Assembly (NCBI GenBank): GCA_001295865.1
Contig: LJHW01000034.1
Span: forward strand, 1 to 64,000
Source: a beta proteobacterium AAP65
Lineage (GTDB): Bacteria > Pseudomonadota > Gammaproteobacteria > Burkholderiales > Burkholderiaceae_C
Direction: 5' to 3'
DNA length: 64,000 bases
Position numbers and translations under genes: made by a program. Position 1 is the stretch's first letter; each line of letters starts with the position of its first letter. Positions 26,312-34,715 of this stretch are shown here, one piece after another. The notes beneath the pieces were generated by a model. The model ran no database searches. It had not been told where the DNA came from and saw nothing but the letters and a program-made list of their open reading frames with translations.

Positions 26312-26322
26312 TGCTATAGAAT
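26312..26322 (+). promoter_or_regulatory. Extended -10 promoter upstream of the oxidase operon
   Basis: TGC-TATAGA-AT forms an extended -10 with no -35 of note, about 120 bases before the DUF2244 gene. It is the only AT-rich promoter-like site before the oxidase cluster on this strand. Confidence 0.5.
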
Positions 26323-26440
26323 TCCTGATCAAACTAGGGGTGAAGTGAGCGCGTGGGACCGGTCCGGCGCCTGCTCTGGCGGACCTGACCGGCCCGCACT
26401 GATCCCTGTTGCCATTCCCGCTGTTGCTGTACGCCCTGTG

Positions 26441-27034
26441 ATGTCCGCCACCTACGCCACTGGCCTCTGGCCCGAGCCGCACGCCGCATGGCGTGGTGGG
26501 CCGTGGGTTTTCGGGCGCGAAGTGGTGATGGCGCAGTTGCCGGGCGAGCCGCTCGGCCTGCAATGGCTGCTCAAGCGCAACTGTTCCATCACGCCGCGGC
26601 AATTGGGGTGGTTTTACGCCTCGCTGTGCGCGGTGTCTCTGTTCATCGGCACCTTCTTTTTCCTGCAGGGCGCGCCCCTCGTGCTGCTCTTCACGGGGCT
26701 GGAGCTGCTGGCTGTTGGGTTGGCGCTGGCGTTTTTCGCGCGCCACGCCGGCGACCGCGAAGTGCTGACGCTCGTCGGCCGCTCGCTGCAGGTAGAACAA
26801 TGTGTGGGCGCGAAGGTTGAGCGCACCGAATTCCTGGCCGACTGGCTGCATGTCGAACCGGCCCGTGGCCAGGGTTCCTTGGTGCAGCTGCGAGGACGTG
26901 GGCAACTCGTGCACGTCGGGCGCCTGCTGCGCCCTGAATTGCGCGGCCCTTTTGCCCGTGAACTCCGCCAGGCCTTGCGCCGTGTGCCGGCGCCGCCCAG
27001 CACAGAGACCGATCCGAACCGAAGCACTCCATGA
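26441..27034 (+). CDS. DUF2244 domain-containing membrane protein
   Basis: 197-residue inner-membrane protein of the DUF2244 family, typically the first gene of Burkholderiales aa3 oxidase operons. The conserved core starts at LKRNCSITPRQLGWFYASL; two close membrane helices (about residues 65-105) and a C-terminal domain ending near RELRQAL follow. The start is uncertain: ATG 26441 was chosen, while GTG 26345 and ATG 26528 are in frame. Its stop overlaps the coxB ATG. Function is unknown; position implies a role in oxidase assembly or regulation. Confidence 0.78.
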   Translation: MSATYATGLWPEPHAAWRGGPWVFGREVVMAQLPGEPLGLQWLLKRNCSITPRQLGWFYASLCAVSLFIGTFFFLQGAPLVLLFTGLELLAVGLALAFFARHAGDREVLTLVGRSLQVEQCVGAKVERTEFLADWLHVEPARGQGSLVQLRGRGQLVHVGRLLRPELRGPFARELRQALRRVPAPPSTETDPNRSTP

Positions 27035-28218
27035 TGAAGATGAAGCCTACCTCCTGGTCCAGCCTGACCCGGCGTTGTGCCCAGCCCTTGCTGGCCCTGG
27101 GTGCCCTGACGGCAAGCGGCGTGGCCCTGGCCACGAACGACCTGCCTGGCGGCCCCAAGGTCAACCAGCTGAACCTGCATGACCCCGTCACCAAGATCGG
27201 TGAGCAGCAGCACTTCCTGCACAACTTCATGCTGGTGGTGTGCCTGGTGATCTTCATCGCGGTGTTCGCGGTGATGTTCTATTCCATCCTCAAGCACCGC
27301 AAGTCGCTGGGCCACAAGCCGGCGAACTTCCATGAGAGCGTGGCGGTCGAGATCGCCTGGACCATCGTGCCCTTCCTGATCGTCGTGATCATGGGCGCCA
27401 TGGCCACGCGTACCGTGGTGGCCATGAAGGACACCAGCAACGCCGACCTGACCATCAAGGCCACGGGCTACCAGTGGAAGTGGGGCTACGACTACCTGAA
27501 GGGCGAAGGCGAAGGCATCGCCTTCCTGTCGACGCTCGATGCTTCGCAGCGCACCATGTCCGACAGCGGCAAGCCCTCGGGCGACGACTACCTGCTGAAG
27601 GTGGACAACCCCCTGGTCGTGCCGGTCAACCAGAAGGTGCGCATCGTCACCACCGCCAACGACGTGATTCACGCCTGGATGGTGCCCAGCCTGGGCGTGA
27701 AGCAAGACGCCATCCCCGGTTTCGTGCGTGACACCTGGTTCCGTGCCGAGAAGGTGGGCGACTATTACGGCCAATGCGCCGAGCTCTGCGGCAAAGAGCA
27801 CGCCTACATGCCCATCCATGTGAAGGTGCTCAGCACCGAGGACTACGCCAAGTGGGTGGAAGGCAAGAAGAAGGAAATGGCCGCGCTGGCCGACGACCCG
27901 AGCAAGGAGTGGCAGCTCGACGAGCTGGTGGCCCGTGGCGAGAAGGTCTACGCCGCTAACTGTGCCGCCTGCCACCGCGCCGACGGCAAGGGCGCCGGCC
28001 CGATCAAGGGCTTGGATGGCGCGCAGGTGGTGCTCGACGCCGATGCCACCAAGCAGATCGACATCCTGCTCAACGGTGCCAACAACGGCGCGATGCCGGC
28101 CTGGAAGACGCTCTCCGACACCGAGATCGCCGCCGTCATCACCTACACGAAGAACCAGTGGAGCAACAAGACCGGCCAGGTGGTTCAGCCATCGGCCATT
28201 GTTGCTGCCCGCAAGTGA
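27031..28218 (+). CDS. coxB: Cytochrome c oxidase subunit II with fused cytochrome c domain
   Basis: 395-residue subunit carrying the CuA electron entry site. A signal-like N-terminus (about 1-35) precedes two membrane helices (about 65-95 and 110-135). In the cupredoxin domain Cys249 and Cys253 sit in QCAELCGKEHAYM. The C-terminal extension holds a haem c motif CAACH at residues 311-315 (caa3-type subunit II). It accepts electrons from cytochrome c and passes them to subunit I. ATG overlaps the DUF2244 stop; coxA follows after 35 bases. Confidence 0.96.
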   Translation: MMKMKPTSWSSLTRRCAQPLLALGALTASGVALATNDLPGGPKVNQLNLHDPVTKIGEQQHFLHNFMLVVCLVIFIAVFAVMFYSILKHRKSLGHKPANFHESVAVEIAWTIVPFLIVVIMGAMATRTVVAMKDTSNADLTIKATGYQWKWGYDYLKGEGEGIAFLSTLDASQRTMSDSGKPSGDDYLLKVDNPLVVPVNQKVRIVTTANDVIHAWMVPSLGVKQDAIPGFVRDTWFRAEKVGDYYGQCAELCGKEHAYMPIHVKVLSTEDYAKWVEGKKKEMAALADDPSKEWQLDELVARGEKVYAANCAACHRADGKGAGPIKGLDGAQVVLDADATKQIDILLNGANNGAMPAWKTLSDTEIAAVITYTKNQWSNKTGQVVQPSAIVAARK

Positions 28219-28253
28219 CCCACAGATAAGCAGCCGTCGCGAAGAGGAAATTC

Positions 28254-29882
28254 ATGAGCGCAGTTCTTGACCCCCACGGGCACGCCGGCGGCCACGCCGA
28301 CGACCACGATCACGGCCATCCGCACGGCTGGCGCCGTTGGCTGTTCGCCACCAACCACAAGGACATCGGCACGATGTACCTGCTCTTCAGCTTCGCGATG
28401 CTGATGATCGGTGGTGTGCTGGCCCTGGGCATCCGTGCCGAACTCTTCCAGCCTGGTCTGCAGTTCATCAACCCCGAGCTGTTCAACCAGCTCACCACGA
28501 TGCACGGCCTGATCATGGTGTTCGGCGCCATCATGCCGGCCTTCGTGGGCTTCGCGAACTGGATGCTGCCGCTGCAGATCGGCGCGGCCGACATGGCCTT
28601 CGCGCGCATGAACAACCTCAGCTTCTGGCTGTTGATTCCGGCGGCGTTGATGCTGGTGGGCAGTTTCTTCATGCCCGGTGGCGCACCCGCCGCCGGCTGG
28701 ACGCTCTACGCGCCGCTGACGCTGCAGATGGGCCCCTCGATGGACGCTGGCATTTTCGCCATGCACATCATGGGCGCGAGCTCGATCATGGGCTCGATCA
28801 ACATCATCGTCACCATCCTGAATATGCGCGCGCCTGGCATGACGCTGATGAAGATGCCGCTGTTCGCCTGGACCTGGCTGATCACGGCCTACCTGCTGAT
28901 CGCGGTGATGCCCGTGCTGGCCGGCGCCATCACGATGACGCTGACCGACCGCCACTTCGGCACCAGCTTCTTCAATCCCGCAGGCGGCGGTGACCCGGTG
29001 ATGTACCAGCACATCTTCTGGTTCTTCGGTCACCCCGAGGTCTACATCATGATCTTGCCGGCCTTCGGCATCGTCAGCGCCATCATCCCGGCCTTCGCGC
29101 GCAAGCGCCTCTTCGGCTACACCTCGATGGTGTACGCCACGGCCTCGATCGCCATCCTGAGCTTCATCGTGTGGGCGCACCACATGTACACGACCGGCAT
29201 GCCGGTGACGGGCCAGCTCTTCTTCATGTACGCGACCATGCTGATCGCGGTGCCCACGGGCGTGAAGATCTTCAACTGGATCGCCACGATGTGGAAGGGC
29301 TCGATGACCTTCGAGACCCCGATGCTCTGGAGCGTGGGCTTCCTCTTCGTGTTCACGATGGGTGGCTTCACGGGCCTGATCCTGGCCATGGCGCCCATTG
29401 ACATCCAGCTGCAGGACACCTACTACGTGGTGGCGCACTTCCACTACGTGCTGGTGGCGGGTTCGCTCTTCGCGCTGTTCGCGGGCGTGTACTACTGGGG
29501 CCCGAAGTGGACCGGCGTGATGTACAGCGAGACGCGCGGCAAGATCCACTTCTGGGGTTCGTTGATCTTCTTCAACATCACCTTCTTCCCGATGCACTTC
29601 CTGGGTCTGGCCGGCATGCCCCGTCGTTATGCCGACTACCCGATGCAGTTCGCCGACTTCAATGCCATCGCTTCGGTGGGCGCCTTCGGCTTCGGTCTGA
29701 TGCAGGTCTACTTCTTCGTCTTCGTCGTGCTGCCGATGATGCGTGGCAAGGGCGAGCCGGCACCCCAGAAGCCCTGGGAAGCCGCTGAAGGCCTGGAATG
29801 GGAAGTGCCGTCGCCGGCGCCCTGGCACACCTTCGAGACGCCCCCGAAGCTGGACGCCACGGCCACCCGCATCGTCGGCTGA
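28254..29882 (+). CDS. coxA: Cytochrome c oxidase subunit I
   Basis: 542-residue catalytic subunit of the aa3-type terminal oxidase with about 12 membrane helices, housing haem a and the haem a3-CuB centre and pumping protons. After a His/Asp-rich N-terminus come WLFATNHKDIGTMYL, the haem a ligand region TTMHGLIMVF, the active-site segment HPEVYIMILP with the His-Tyr crosslink partners, the HH pair in VWAHHMYTTGM, and VVAHFHYVL near the C-terminus. AGAGGA precedes the ATG by about six bases. All expected ligands are visible. Confidence 0.97.
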   Translation: MSAVLDPHGHAGGHADDHDHGHPHGWRRWLFATNHKDIGTMYLLFSFAMLMIGGVLALGIRAELFQPGLQFINPELFNQLTTMHGLIMVFGAIMPAFVGFANWMLPLQIGAADMAFARMNNLSFWLLIPAALMLVGSFFMPGGAPAAGWTLYAPLTLQMGPSMDAGIFAMHIMGASSIMGSINIIVTILNMRAPGMTLMKMPLFAWTWLITAYLLIAVMPVLAGAITMTLTDRHFGTSFFNPAGGGDPVMYQHIFWFFGHPEVYIMILPAFGIVSAIIPAFARKRLFGYTSMVYATASIAILSFIVWAHHMYTTGMPVTGQLFFMYATMLIAVPTGVKIFNWIATMWKGSMTFETPMLWSVGFLFVFTMGGFTGLILAMAPIDIQLQDTYYVVAHFHYVLVAGSLFALFAGVYYWGPKWTGVMYSETRGKIHFWGSLIFFNITFFPMHFLGLAGMPRRYADYPMQFADFNAIASVGAFGFGLMQVYFFVFVVLPMMRGKGEPAPQKPWEAAEGLEWEVPSPAPWHTFETPPKLDATATRIVG

Positions 29883-29899
29883 AAGCGGGTTGAACGACC

Positions 29900-30016
29900 A
29901 TGGCCCTGAGTGAACAGCAGCGCAAGGCCAACCGGCGCCTGGGTTTGATCCTGGCGTCGGTGGCCCTGGTCTTCGCGCTGGGTTTTGTCACCAAGCTCGC
30001 CTACTTCGGCGGCTGA
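29900..30016 (+). CDS. Cytochrome oxidase small assembly protein (38 residues)
   Basis: A tiny gene encoding MALSEQQRKANRRLG followed by one hydrophobic helix (LILASVALVFALGFVTK) and a short LAYFGG end. It fits exactly between coxA (17 bases) and ctaG (6 bases), as in other Burkholderiales oxidase operons, where such peptides are annotated as small assembly proteins. One N-in membrane helix is predicted. Below most gene-length cut-offs, so easily missed. Confidence 0.82.
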   Translation: MALSEQQRKANRRLGLILASVALVFALGFVTKLAYFGG

Positions 30017-30022
30017 CTTGCC

Positions 30023-30649
30023 ATGCCTGCGATGAAGCACCTCTTCGCCGACAACCGCCGCATGCTCGGCAAGTTGCTCGTGATCGTGGCGGTGATGTTC
30101 GCCTTCGGCTATGCGCTGGTGCCCATGTACCGGGCCATCTGCGAAGCGCTGGGCATCAACGTGCTCAGCCTGTCCGAGCAGCGCATCGCCACGGGCAAGT
30201 GGAGCACGCACTCGGTGCCGGCCAACACGCAGGTCGACACCAGCCGCACCATCACCGTGGAGTTCGACGGCAATGTGCGCGGCCCGTGGGATTTCAAGCC
30301 CGCGCGCAGCTCGCTGCAGGTGCACCCGGGCGAGATGATGACGGTGATGTACGAGTTCAAGAATCGCCAGAACCGTACGATGGCGGCGCAGGCGATCCCG
30401 AGCTACGCACCGCGCCAGGCCAGTGCGCACTTCAGCAAGGTCGAGTGCTTCTGCTTCAACGAGTGGACGCTGGCCCCGGGCGAACGCCGCGAATGGCCGG
30501 TGACCTTCGTCATCAACCCCAAGCTGCCGAAAGACGTGACGACGATCACCTTGTCGTACACCTTCTTCGAAGTTGGCGGCAAGGTGCCCGCGGCGCCTGC
30601 TGGCTCGGTGGGTGTCAAGGCCGTGTCGCTGAAGGGCGCCGGGCTGTGA
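30023..30649 (+). CDS. ctaG: Cytochrome c oxidase assembly protein CtaG (Cox11 family)
   Basis: 208-residue copper chaperone that inserts CuB into subunit I. One N-terminal membrane helix (LLVIVAVMFAFGYALVPMY) anchors a periplasmic beta-sandwich. The copper-binding motif is ECFCFNEW, and the following FVINPKLPKDVTTITLSYTFF is typical of the Cox11 family. It lies between the small assembly peptide and the DUF2970 gene, whose start overlaps its stop (GTGA). Confidence 0.95.
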   Translation: MPAMKHLFADNRRMLGKLLVIVAVMFAFGYALVPMYRAICEALGINVLSLSEQRIATGKWSTHSVPANTQVDTSRTITVEFDGNVRGPWDFKPARSSLQVHPGEMMTVMYEFKNRQNRTMAAQAIPSYAPRQASAHFSKVECFCFNEWTLAPGERREWPVTFVINPKLPKDVTTITLSYTFFEVGGKVPAAPAGSVGVKAVSLKGAGL

Positions 30650-30876
30650 GCGATCTCAAGGACGCCGTGGCCCGCAAGGGCTCCTTCCTGCAGACGGCGC
30701 GTGCTGTCGGCTGGTCGTTTTTCGGCGTGCGGCGGTCTTCGGGTTTGGCCGAAGACGTGCAGAAGCTCAACCCGCTGCATGTCGTGGTGGCTGGTCTGGC
30801 CGGTGCGGCCTTGTTCGTCGTGGCTCTCGTGCTGTTGGTGCGCTGGGTCATAGGCAGCGGCGTCGCCGGGGCCTGA
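30646..30876 (+). CDS. DUF2970 domain-containing small membrane protein
   Basis: 76-residue protein: LKDAVARKGSFLQTARAVGWSFFGVRRSSG leads into DVQKLNPLHVVVAG and a single C-terminal membrane helix. This matches DUF2970, a small family repeatedly found inside proteobacterial oxidase operons. GTG start overlaps the ctaG stop by four bases, coupling translation. Function unknown; likely an accessory of oxidase assembly. Confidence 0.85.
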   Translation: MSDLKDAVARKGSFLQTARAVGWSFFGVRRSSGLAEDVQKLNPLHVVVAGLAGAALFVVALVLLVRWVIGSGVAGA

Positions 30877-30932
30877 GGGGGCCCGCGGCGCCCGTCACAT
30901 TGGAATTTCTGGTTCGAGGAGAAACACACAAC

Positions 30933-31817
30933 ATGTCCGCCACCACCGCAGCCGGCAGCACGCCGCACTACTACATTCCTGCGCCTTCACGCCACCCTGT
31001 GCTGATGGCGGGTGGCCTGTTCCTCGTCATCCTCGGTGCGGGCCAGTGGGTCAACGGTTCGACTTGGGCGCCCTGGGTGCTGCTGGCCGGCATGGCCGTG
31101 TGGCTGACCGTGATGTTCCAGTGGTTCAGCGAGGCCATCCGCGAGAGCGAAGGCGGCCTCTACAGCGACCGCATCGATATCAGCTTCCGCTGGAGCATGA
31201 GCTGGTTCATCTTCAGCGAGGTGATGTTCTTCGCCGCCTTCTTCGGCGCGCTGTACTGGGCCCGCGTGCACGCCGTGCCCAACCTCGGCAGCCTGGAAAA
31301 CCAGCTGCTGTGGCCTGACTTCAAGGCCCTGTGGCCCAGCGCCGGTCCCGGCATCACGGCTTCGCCGGCTGGCACGGTGGAACCCTTCAGCACCATCGGC
31401 CCCTGGCCGCTGCCCACCATCAACACCGCGCTGCTGCTGACCTCGGGCATCACGCTGACCATCGCGCACCACGCGCTGATCGCCGGCAACCGCGGCAAGA
31501 CGATCCTGTGGATGTGGATCACGGTCGCTCTGGGCGCCACCTTCGTCGCCGTGCAGGCCTTCGAATACATCCACGCCTACCGCGACCTGAACCTCAAGCT
31601 CAGCAGTGGCATCTTCGGCAGCACCTTCTTCATGCTGACCGGCTTCCACGGCTTCCACGTGCTGGTGGGCATGCTGATGCTGCTGTTCATCACCATCCGC
31701 CTGATGAAGGGCCACTTCACACCCGAGCGCCATTTCGGCTTCGAAGGTGCGGCTTGGTACTGGCACTTCGTGGACGTGGTGTGGCTCGGTCTGTACTTCC
31801 TCGTGTACTGGCTCTGA
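30933..31817 (+). CDS. coxC: Cytochrome c oxidase subunit III
   Basis: 294-residue membrane subunit with seven predicted helices, stabilising the oxidase core. Family marks are the N-terminal HYYIPAPSRHPVLMAGG, MSWFIFSEVMFFAAFFGALYW (third helix), the late helix FFMLTGFHGFHVLVG and WYWHFVDVVWLGLYF. The chosen ATG has GAGGAG about 12 bases upstream; an upstream TTG would add unlikely residues. A strong terminator follows, ending the structural operon. Confidence 0.96.
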   Translation: MSATTAAGSTPHYYIPAPSRHPVLMAGGLFLVILGAGQWVNGSTWAPWVLLAGMAVWLTVMFQWFSEAIRESEGGLYSDRIDISFRWSMSWFIFSEVMFFAAFFGALYWARVHAVPNLGSLENQLLWPDFKALWPSAGPGITASPAGTVEPFSTIGPWPLPTINTALLLTSGITLTIAHHALIAGNRGKTILWMWITVALGATFVAVQAFEYIHAYRDLNLKLSSGIFGSTFFMLTGFHGFHVLVGMLMLLFITIRLMKGHFTPERHFGFEGAAWYWHFVDVVWLGLYFLVYWL

Positions 31818-31835
31818 GACCGACCACCGTTCGAT

Positions 31836-31867
31836 AACAAACGCCGCGTGAAGCGGCGTTTGTTTTT
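31836..31867 (+). terminator. Rho-independent terminator after coxC
   Basis: A perfect 12-base stem AACAAACGCCGC/GCGGCGTTTGTT with a five-base loop, ending in a run of T, 18 bases after the coxC stop. It is the clearest intrinsic terminator in the window; the stem's A-rich left arm would also give a T-run in the reverse direction. Confidence 0.9.
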
Positions 31868-31899
31868 GCAGCGCCCTTGCGCTGCCTGCGCAGAGCCCT

Positions 31900-32130
31900 T
31901 TACCGGCCCGTCGGCAGCCCCGTGGGCTGCACCCAGCCCATGGCCCAACTCAGCAGGATGAGCAGGAACAAGGCCACCGACAGCCCGACCCGCACCGCCA
32001 GCGCGCGCGCCATGTGCTTGCTGCGGTCGCTGTCGGCGGCTTTGTCGTCGCCGCGACGCATCATGAACACGCCAGCGCTGGCGAGGGCCACGAGCACGGC
32101 CACCAGGAACAAGACCATCATGGTTTTCAT
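31900..32130 (-). CDS. Twin transmembrane protein (DUF2909-like)
   Basis: 76-residue protein with two membrane helices: residues 4-23 (VLFLVAVLVALASAGVFM) and about 50-67 (GLSVALFLLILLSWAMGW), joined by a charged loop MRRGDDKAADSDRSK. Family members are found, as here, in reverse orientation between coxC and surf1 in betaproteobacteria. No function is known. Its 3' end faces the coxC terminator, which could serve both genes. Confidence 0.8.
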   Translation of the reverse strand: MKTMMVLFLVAVLVALASAGVFMMRRGDDKAADSDRSKHMARALAVRVGLSVALFLLILLSWAMGWVQPTGLPTGR

Positions 32131-32166
32131 CGCCGGGGATTATCCGTGCCGGGCGTCGGGGCACCG

Positions 32167-32895
32167 ATGAGCTTGCGCAACGCCATCGTGCTGATCGTGG
32201 CCTTGCTGGCCGCGGCGCTGACCGCACGCCTCGGGATCTGGCAGCTGGATCGCGCGGCGCAAAAGACGGCACTGCAGCAGGCCCTGGAAAGCCAACGCGC
32301 TTTGCCGCCGCTGACGCTGCCCGAACTGGCGCGCGAGCCTGGCGAGCTGCCCGCGCAGCTGCACCGCCTGGCCGCCGTGCAGGGCCGCTGGCTCGCGGCG
32401 CAGACCGTCTATCTGGAAAACCGCCAGATGAACGGCAGGCCGGGCTTTTATGCCGTCACGCCGCTGCAGCTGGACGACGGCACGGCCGTGCTCGTGCAGC
32501 GCGGCTGGCTCCCGCGCGATCTGCTCGACCGCACGCGCATCGCTGCGCCGCCACCGCCAGCGGGCCCGGTGCAGGTGCTGGGCCGCATCGCCCCCGGGCC
32601 GGCCCGGTTGTACGAATTCGAAGGCGCCGCCTCGGGGCCGATCCGGCAAAATCTCGATGTCGCGTCGTTTGCCCGCGAGACGGGCCTGCCGCTGCGGCCG
32701 CTGGCCCTCGTGCAAGAAGACGGCGCCACACCACCGGCCGACGGTCTGCTGCGCCAGTGGCCGCAGCCGGCTTTCGGTGTCGACAAGCACCACGGGTACG
32801 CCTTCCAGTGGTTCGCGCTCAGCGCCCTCATCATCGGTTTGTATGTCTGGTTCCAACTCGTCCGTCCCTCCCGGGTCCGCGCCCGCGGCGCCTGA
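32167..32895 (+). CDS. SURF1 family oxidase assembly protein
   Basis: 242-residue inner-membrane protein needed for efficient haem a insertion into subunit I. Two helices, at the N-terminus (IVLIVALLAAALTARLG) and the C-terminus (FALSALIIGLYVWFQLV), flank a periplasmic domain. The family marks GIWQLDRA, VYLENRQMNGRPGFYAVTPL, LVQRGWLPRD and GYAFQWFALS are all present. It starts 36 bases from the divergent twin-TM gene. It overlaps the next gene if that gene starts at the upstream ATG. Confidence 0.93.
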   Translation: MSLRNAIVLIVALLAAALTARLGIWQLDRAAQKTALQQALESQRALPPLTLPELAREPGELPAQLHRLAAVQGRWLAAQTVYLENRQMNGRPGFYAVTPLQLDDGTAVLVQRGWLPRDLLDRTRIAAPPPPAGPVQVLGRIAPGPARLYEFEGAASGPIRQNLDVASFARETGLPLRPLALVQEDGATPPADGLLRQWPQPAFGVDKHHGYAFQWFALSALIIGLYVWFQLVRPSRVRARGA

Positions 32896-33565
32896 ACCAG
32901 TGGCCCTGACGGTGCACAGCGTGGCCGGCCCCGAGCTCGGCCAGGGCGGTGCCGTCGACGGCTCGCGCACGCGCAAGGGCCGGCTGAAGATGCTGCTGGT
33001 GCTGCTGGTGTGTGCCTCGCCGGTGATCGCCTCGTACTTCACCTATTTCGTGATCCGCCCCGAGGGCCGCACGAACTACAGCGCGCTCATCCTGCCCACA
33101 CGCAGCCTGCCGGCCGATCTGAACCTGCGCACGCTGGACGGCACACCAGTGCTGCCGCGTTCCTTGCATGGGCAGTGGCTGTTGATGGCCGTGGGCCCGG
33201 CGGCTTGTGACGCCGCGTGCGAGAAGCGGCTGTTCATGCAGCGCCAGCTGCGCGAGATGCTCGGCCGCGAGCGTGACCGGCTCGACAAGGTCTGGGTCGT
33301 CACCGACGAGCAGCCGCTCACCCCGCAGTTGCGCGAAGCCCTGGGCGGTGCGGTGCCGGTGACGGTGCTGCGCGCCGATGCCGCGGCCATGGCGCGCTGG
33401 CTCGAACCCGAAGCGGGCAAACGCATCGATGAACACCTCTACGTCGTCGATCCGATGGGCGAGTGGATGATGCGCGCGCCTGTGAATCCCGAACCCTCGC
33501 GCCTCAAGCGTGATCTCGACAAGGTGCTGCGCGCCTCCAGCTTCTGGGACCAGGCCGGGCGCTGA
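32843..33565 (+). CDS. SCO/thioredoxin-like membrane protein of the oxidase locus (uncharacterised)
   Basis: 240-residue protein: a Ser/Pro-rich N-terminus, one membrane helix (MLLVLLVCASPVIASYFTYF), then a periplasmic thioredoxin-type domain. It has a CxxxC motif (ACDAACEKRL, Cys122 and Cys126) in the position where SCO proteins have CPDVC, preceded by GQWLLMAVGP and followed by DKVWVVTDEQ and EHLYVVDPMGEWMM, which mirror the SCO strand pattern. The SCO copper-ligand His is not in the standard spacing. The start is uncertain (ATG 32843 overlaps surf1 by 53 bases; GTG 32900 follows it). A copper or thiol role in oxidase assembly is inferred. Confidence 0.7.
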   Translation: MSGSNSSVPPGSAPAAPEPVALTVHSVAGPELGQGGAVDGSRTRKGRLKMLLVLLVCASPVIASYFTYFVIRPEGRTNYSALILPTRSLPADLNLRTLDGTPVLPRSLHGQWLLMAVGPAACDAACEKRLFMQRQLREMLGRERDRLDKVWVVTDEQPLTPQLREALGGAVPVTVLRADAAAMARWLEPEAGKRIDEHLYVVDPMGEWMMRAPVNPEPSRLKRDLDKVLRASSFWDQAGR

Positions 33566-33566
33566 C

Positions 33567-34700
33567 GTGGAGACGCAGCCGCTCGTTGATCTGGCGCCAA
33601 CGCTGCGCCTGGCGCTGCTGGCGCTGGTGGTGGCGCTGTTGCCGCTGTCTTGGGTGTGGCTGCGCCAGCGTGGCGCCAGCACGCAGCGCCGGCTGGCCGC
33701 GCTGACGACGGTCACGCTCTTCCTCACCTTCGACCTCATCGTCTTCGGCGCCTTCACGCGCCTGAGCGATTCGGGCCTGGGCTGCCCCGACTGGCCCGGC
33801 TGTTACGGAGAAGCCACACCCTTCGGCGCGCGCGAAGAGATCCACGCCGCGCAGACCGCGCTGCCCAGCGGCCCGGTCACCTGGAGCAAGGCCTGGATCG
33901 AGATGATCCACCGCTACCTCGCGATGACCGTGGGCGTGCTGATCCTCGTGATGGCGGCCACCGCCTGGAGCGAGCGCCAGCGCCTGCCGTTTTCCCCGTG
34001 GTGGCCCACGGTGACGCTGGTGTGGGTGATCGTGCAAGGCCTGTTCGGCAAGTACACGGTGACGCTGAAGCTCTACCCGGCCGTTGTCACGCTGCACCTG
34101 TTGGGCGGCCTGTTGTTGCTGGCGCTGCTGGCCTTCCAGCACGAGGCTTTCAGGCGTCGCCCCTTGACCCTGGCGCCGGGCCTGCGCGCCTGGGGCGTGG
34201 CGGCGGCGGCCGGGCTGGCGGTGCAAATTGCTCTCGGCGGCTGGGTCAGCACGAACTACGCCGTGCTGGCCTGCACCGGCTTCCCGCAATGCAACGGCAG
34301 CTGGTGGCCGGCGATGGACGCGGCCCAGGGCTTCACGCTGCTGCGCGCGCTGGGCCAGGCTGCCGGTGGGGGCGCGCTGCCCTTCGAAGCGCTGGTCGCC
34401 ATCCACATGGCGCACCGGGTGTTCGCCGTGGTGGTGGTGGTGCTCTTCGTCGGGCTGGCCTGGCGCCTGTGGCGCGCGGGCAGCGTGGTGGCGCGCCGTT
34501 TTGCCGGCGCTTTGCTGCTGCTGCTGCTGGCGCAGCTGCTCAGTGGTTTGTCGAACGTGGTGCTGGGCTGGCCCCTGCTCGCGGCACTGGGTCATTCGGC
34601 CGGGGCGGCGGGGCTGGTGCTCGTGCTGGCGCTACTTCTGGCACGCAGCGCGCCGCTCGCCGTGCAGACGGAACACCGTGCCGCGGCGGCGGCCGCCTAA
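33567..34700 (+). CDS. ctaA: Haem A synthase (CtaA/COX15)
   Basis: 377-residue eight-helix membrane enzyme oxidising the C8 methyl of haem O to the formyl of haem A. Two related halves carry the haem-ligand histidines in MIHRYLAMTVG and HMAHRVFAVVV, plus VVTLHLLGGLLLL. The loops GLGCPDWPGCYG and ACTGFPQCNGSWWP carry the paired cysteines typical of this class. GTG start directly after the previous stop. Followed by ctaB, whose haem O product it uses. Confidence 0.94.
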   Translation: METQPLVDLAPTLRLALLALVVALLPLSWVWLRQRGASTQRRLAALTTVTLFLTFDLIVFGAFTRLSDSGLGCPDWPGCYGEATPFGAREEIHAAQTALPSGPVTWSKAWIEMIHRYLAMTVGVLILVMAATAWSERQRLPFSPWWPTVTLVWVIVQGLFGKYTVTLKLYPAVVTLHLLGGLLLLALLAFQHEAFRRRPLTLAPGLRAWGVAAAAGLAVQIALGGWVSTNYAVLACTGFPQCNGSWWPAMDAAQGFTLLRALGQAAGGGALPFEALVAIHMAHRVFAVVVVVLFVGLAWRLWRAGSVVARRFAGALLLLLLAQLLSGLSNVVLGWPLLAALGHSAGAAGLVLVLALLLARSAPLAVQTEHRAAAAAA

Positions 34701-34715
34701 AATGCGCGGTTGCCC

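Noticed and set aside
26345-26440. Longer N-terminus for the DUF2244 protein from GTG 26345
   Set aside because: The added residues do not resemble the family and the Shine-Dalgarno spacing is poor, though it cannot be fully excluded.
28185-29828. 547-codon minus-strand open frame opposite coxA
   Set aside because: Shadow of coxA: the His/Glu-rich low-complexity translation mirrors codon bias of the real gene.
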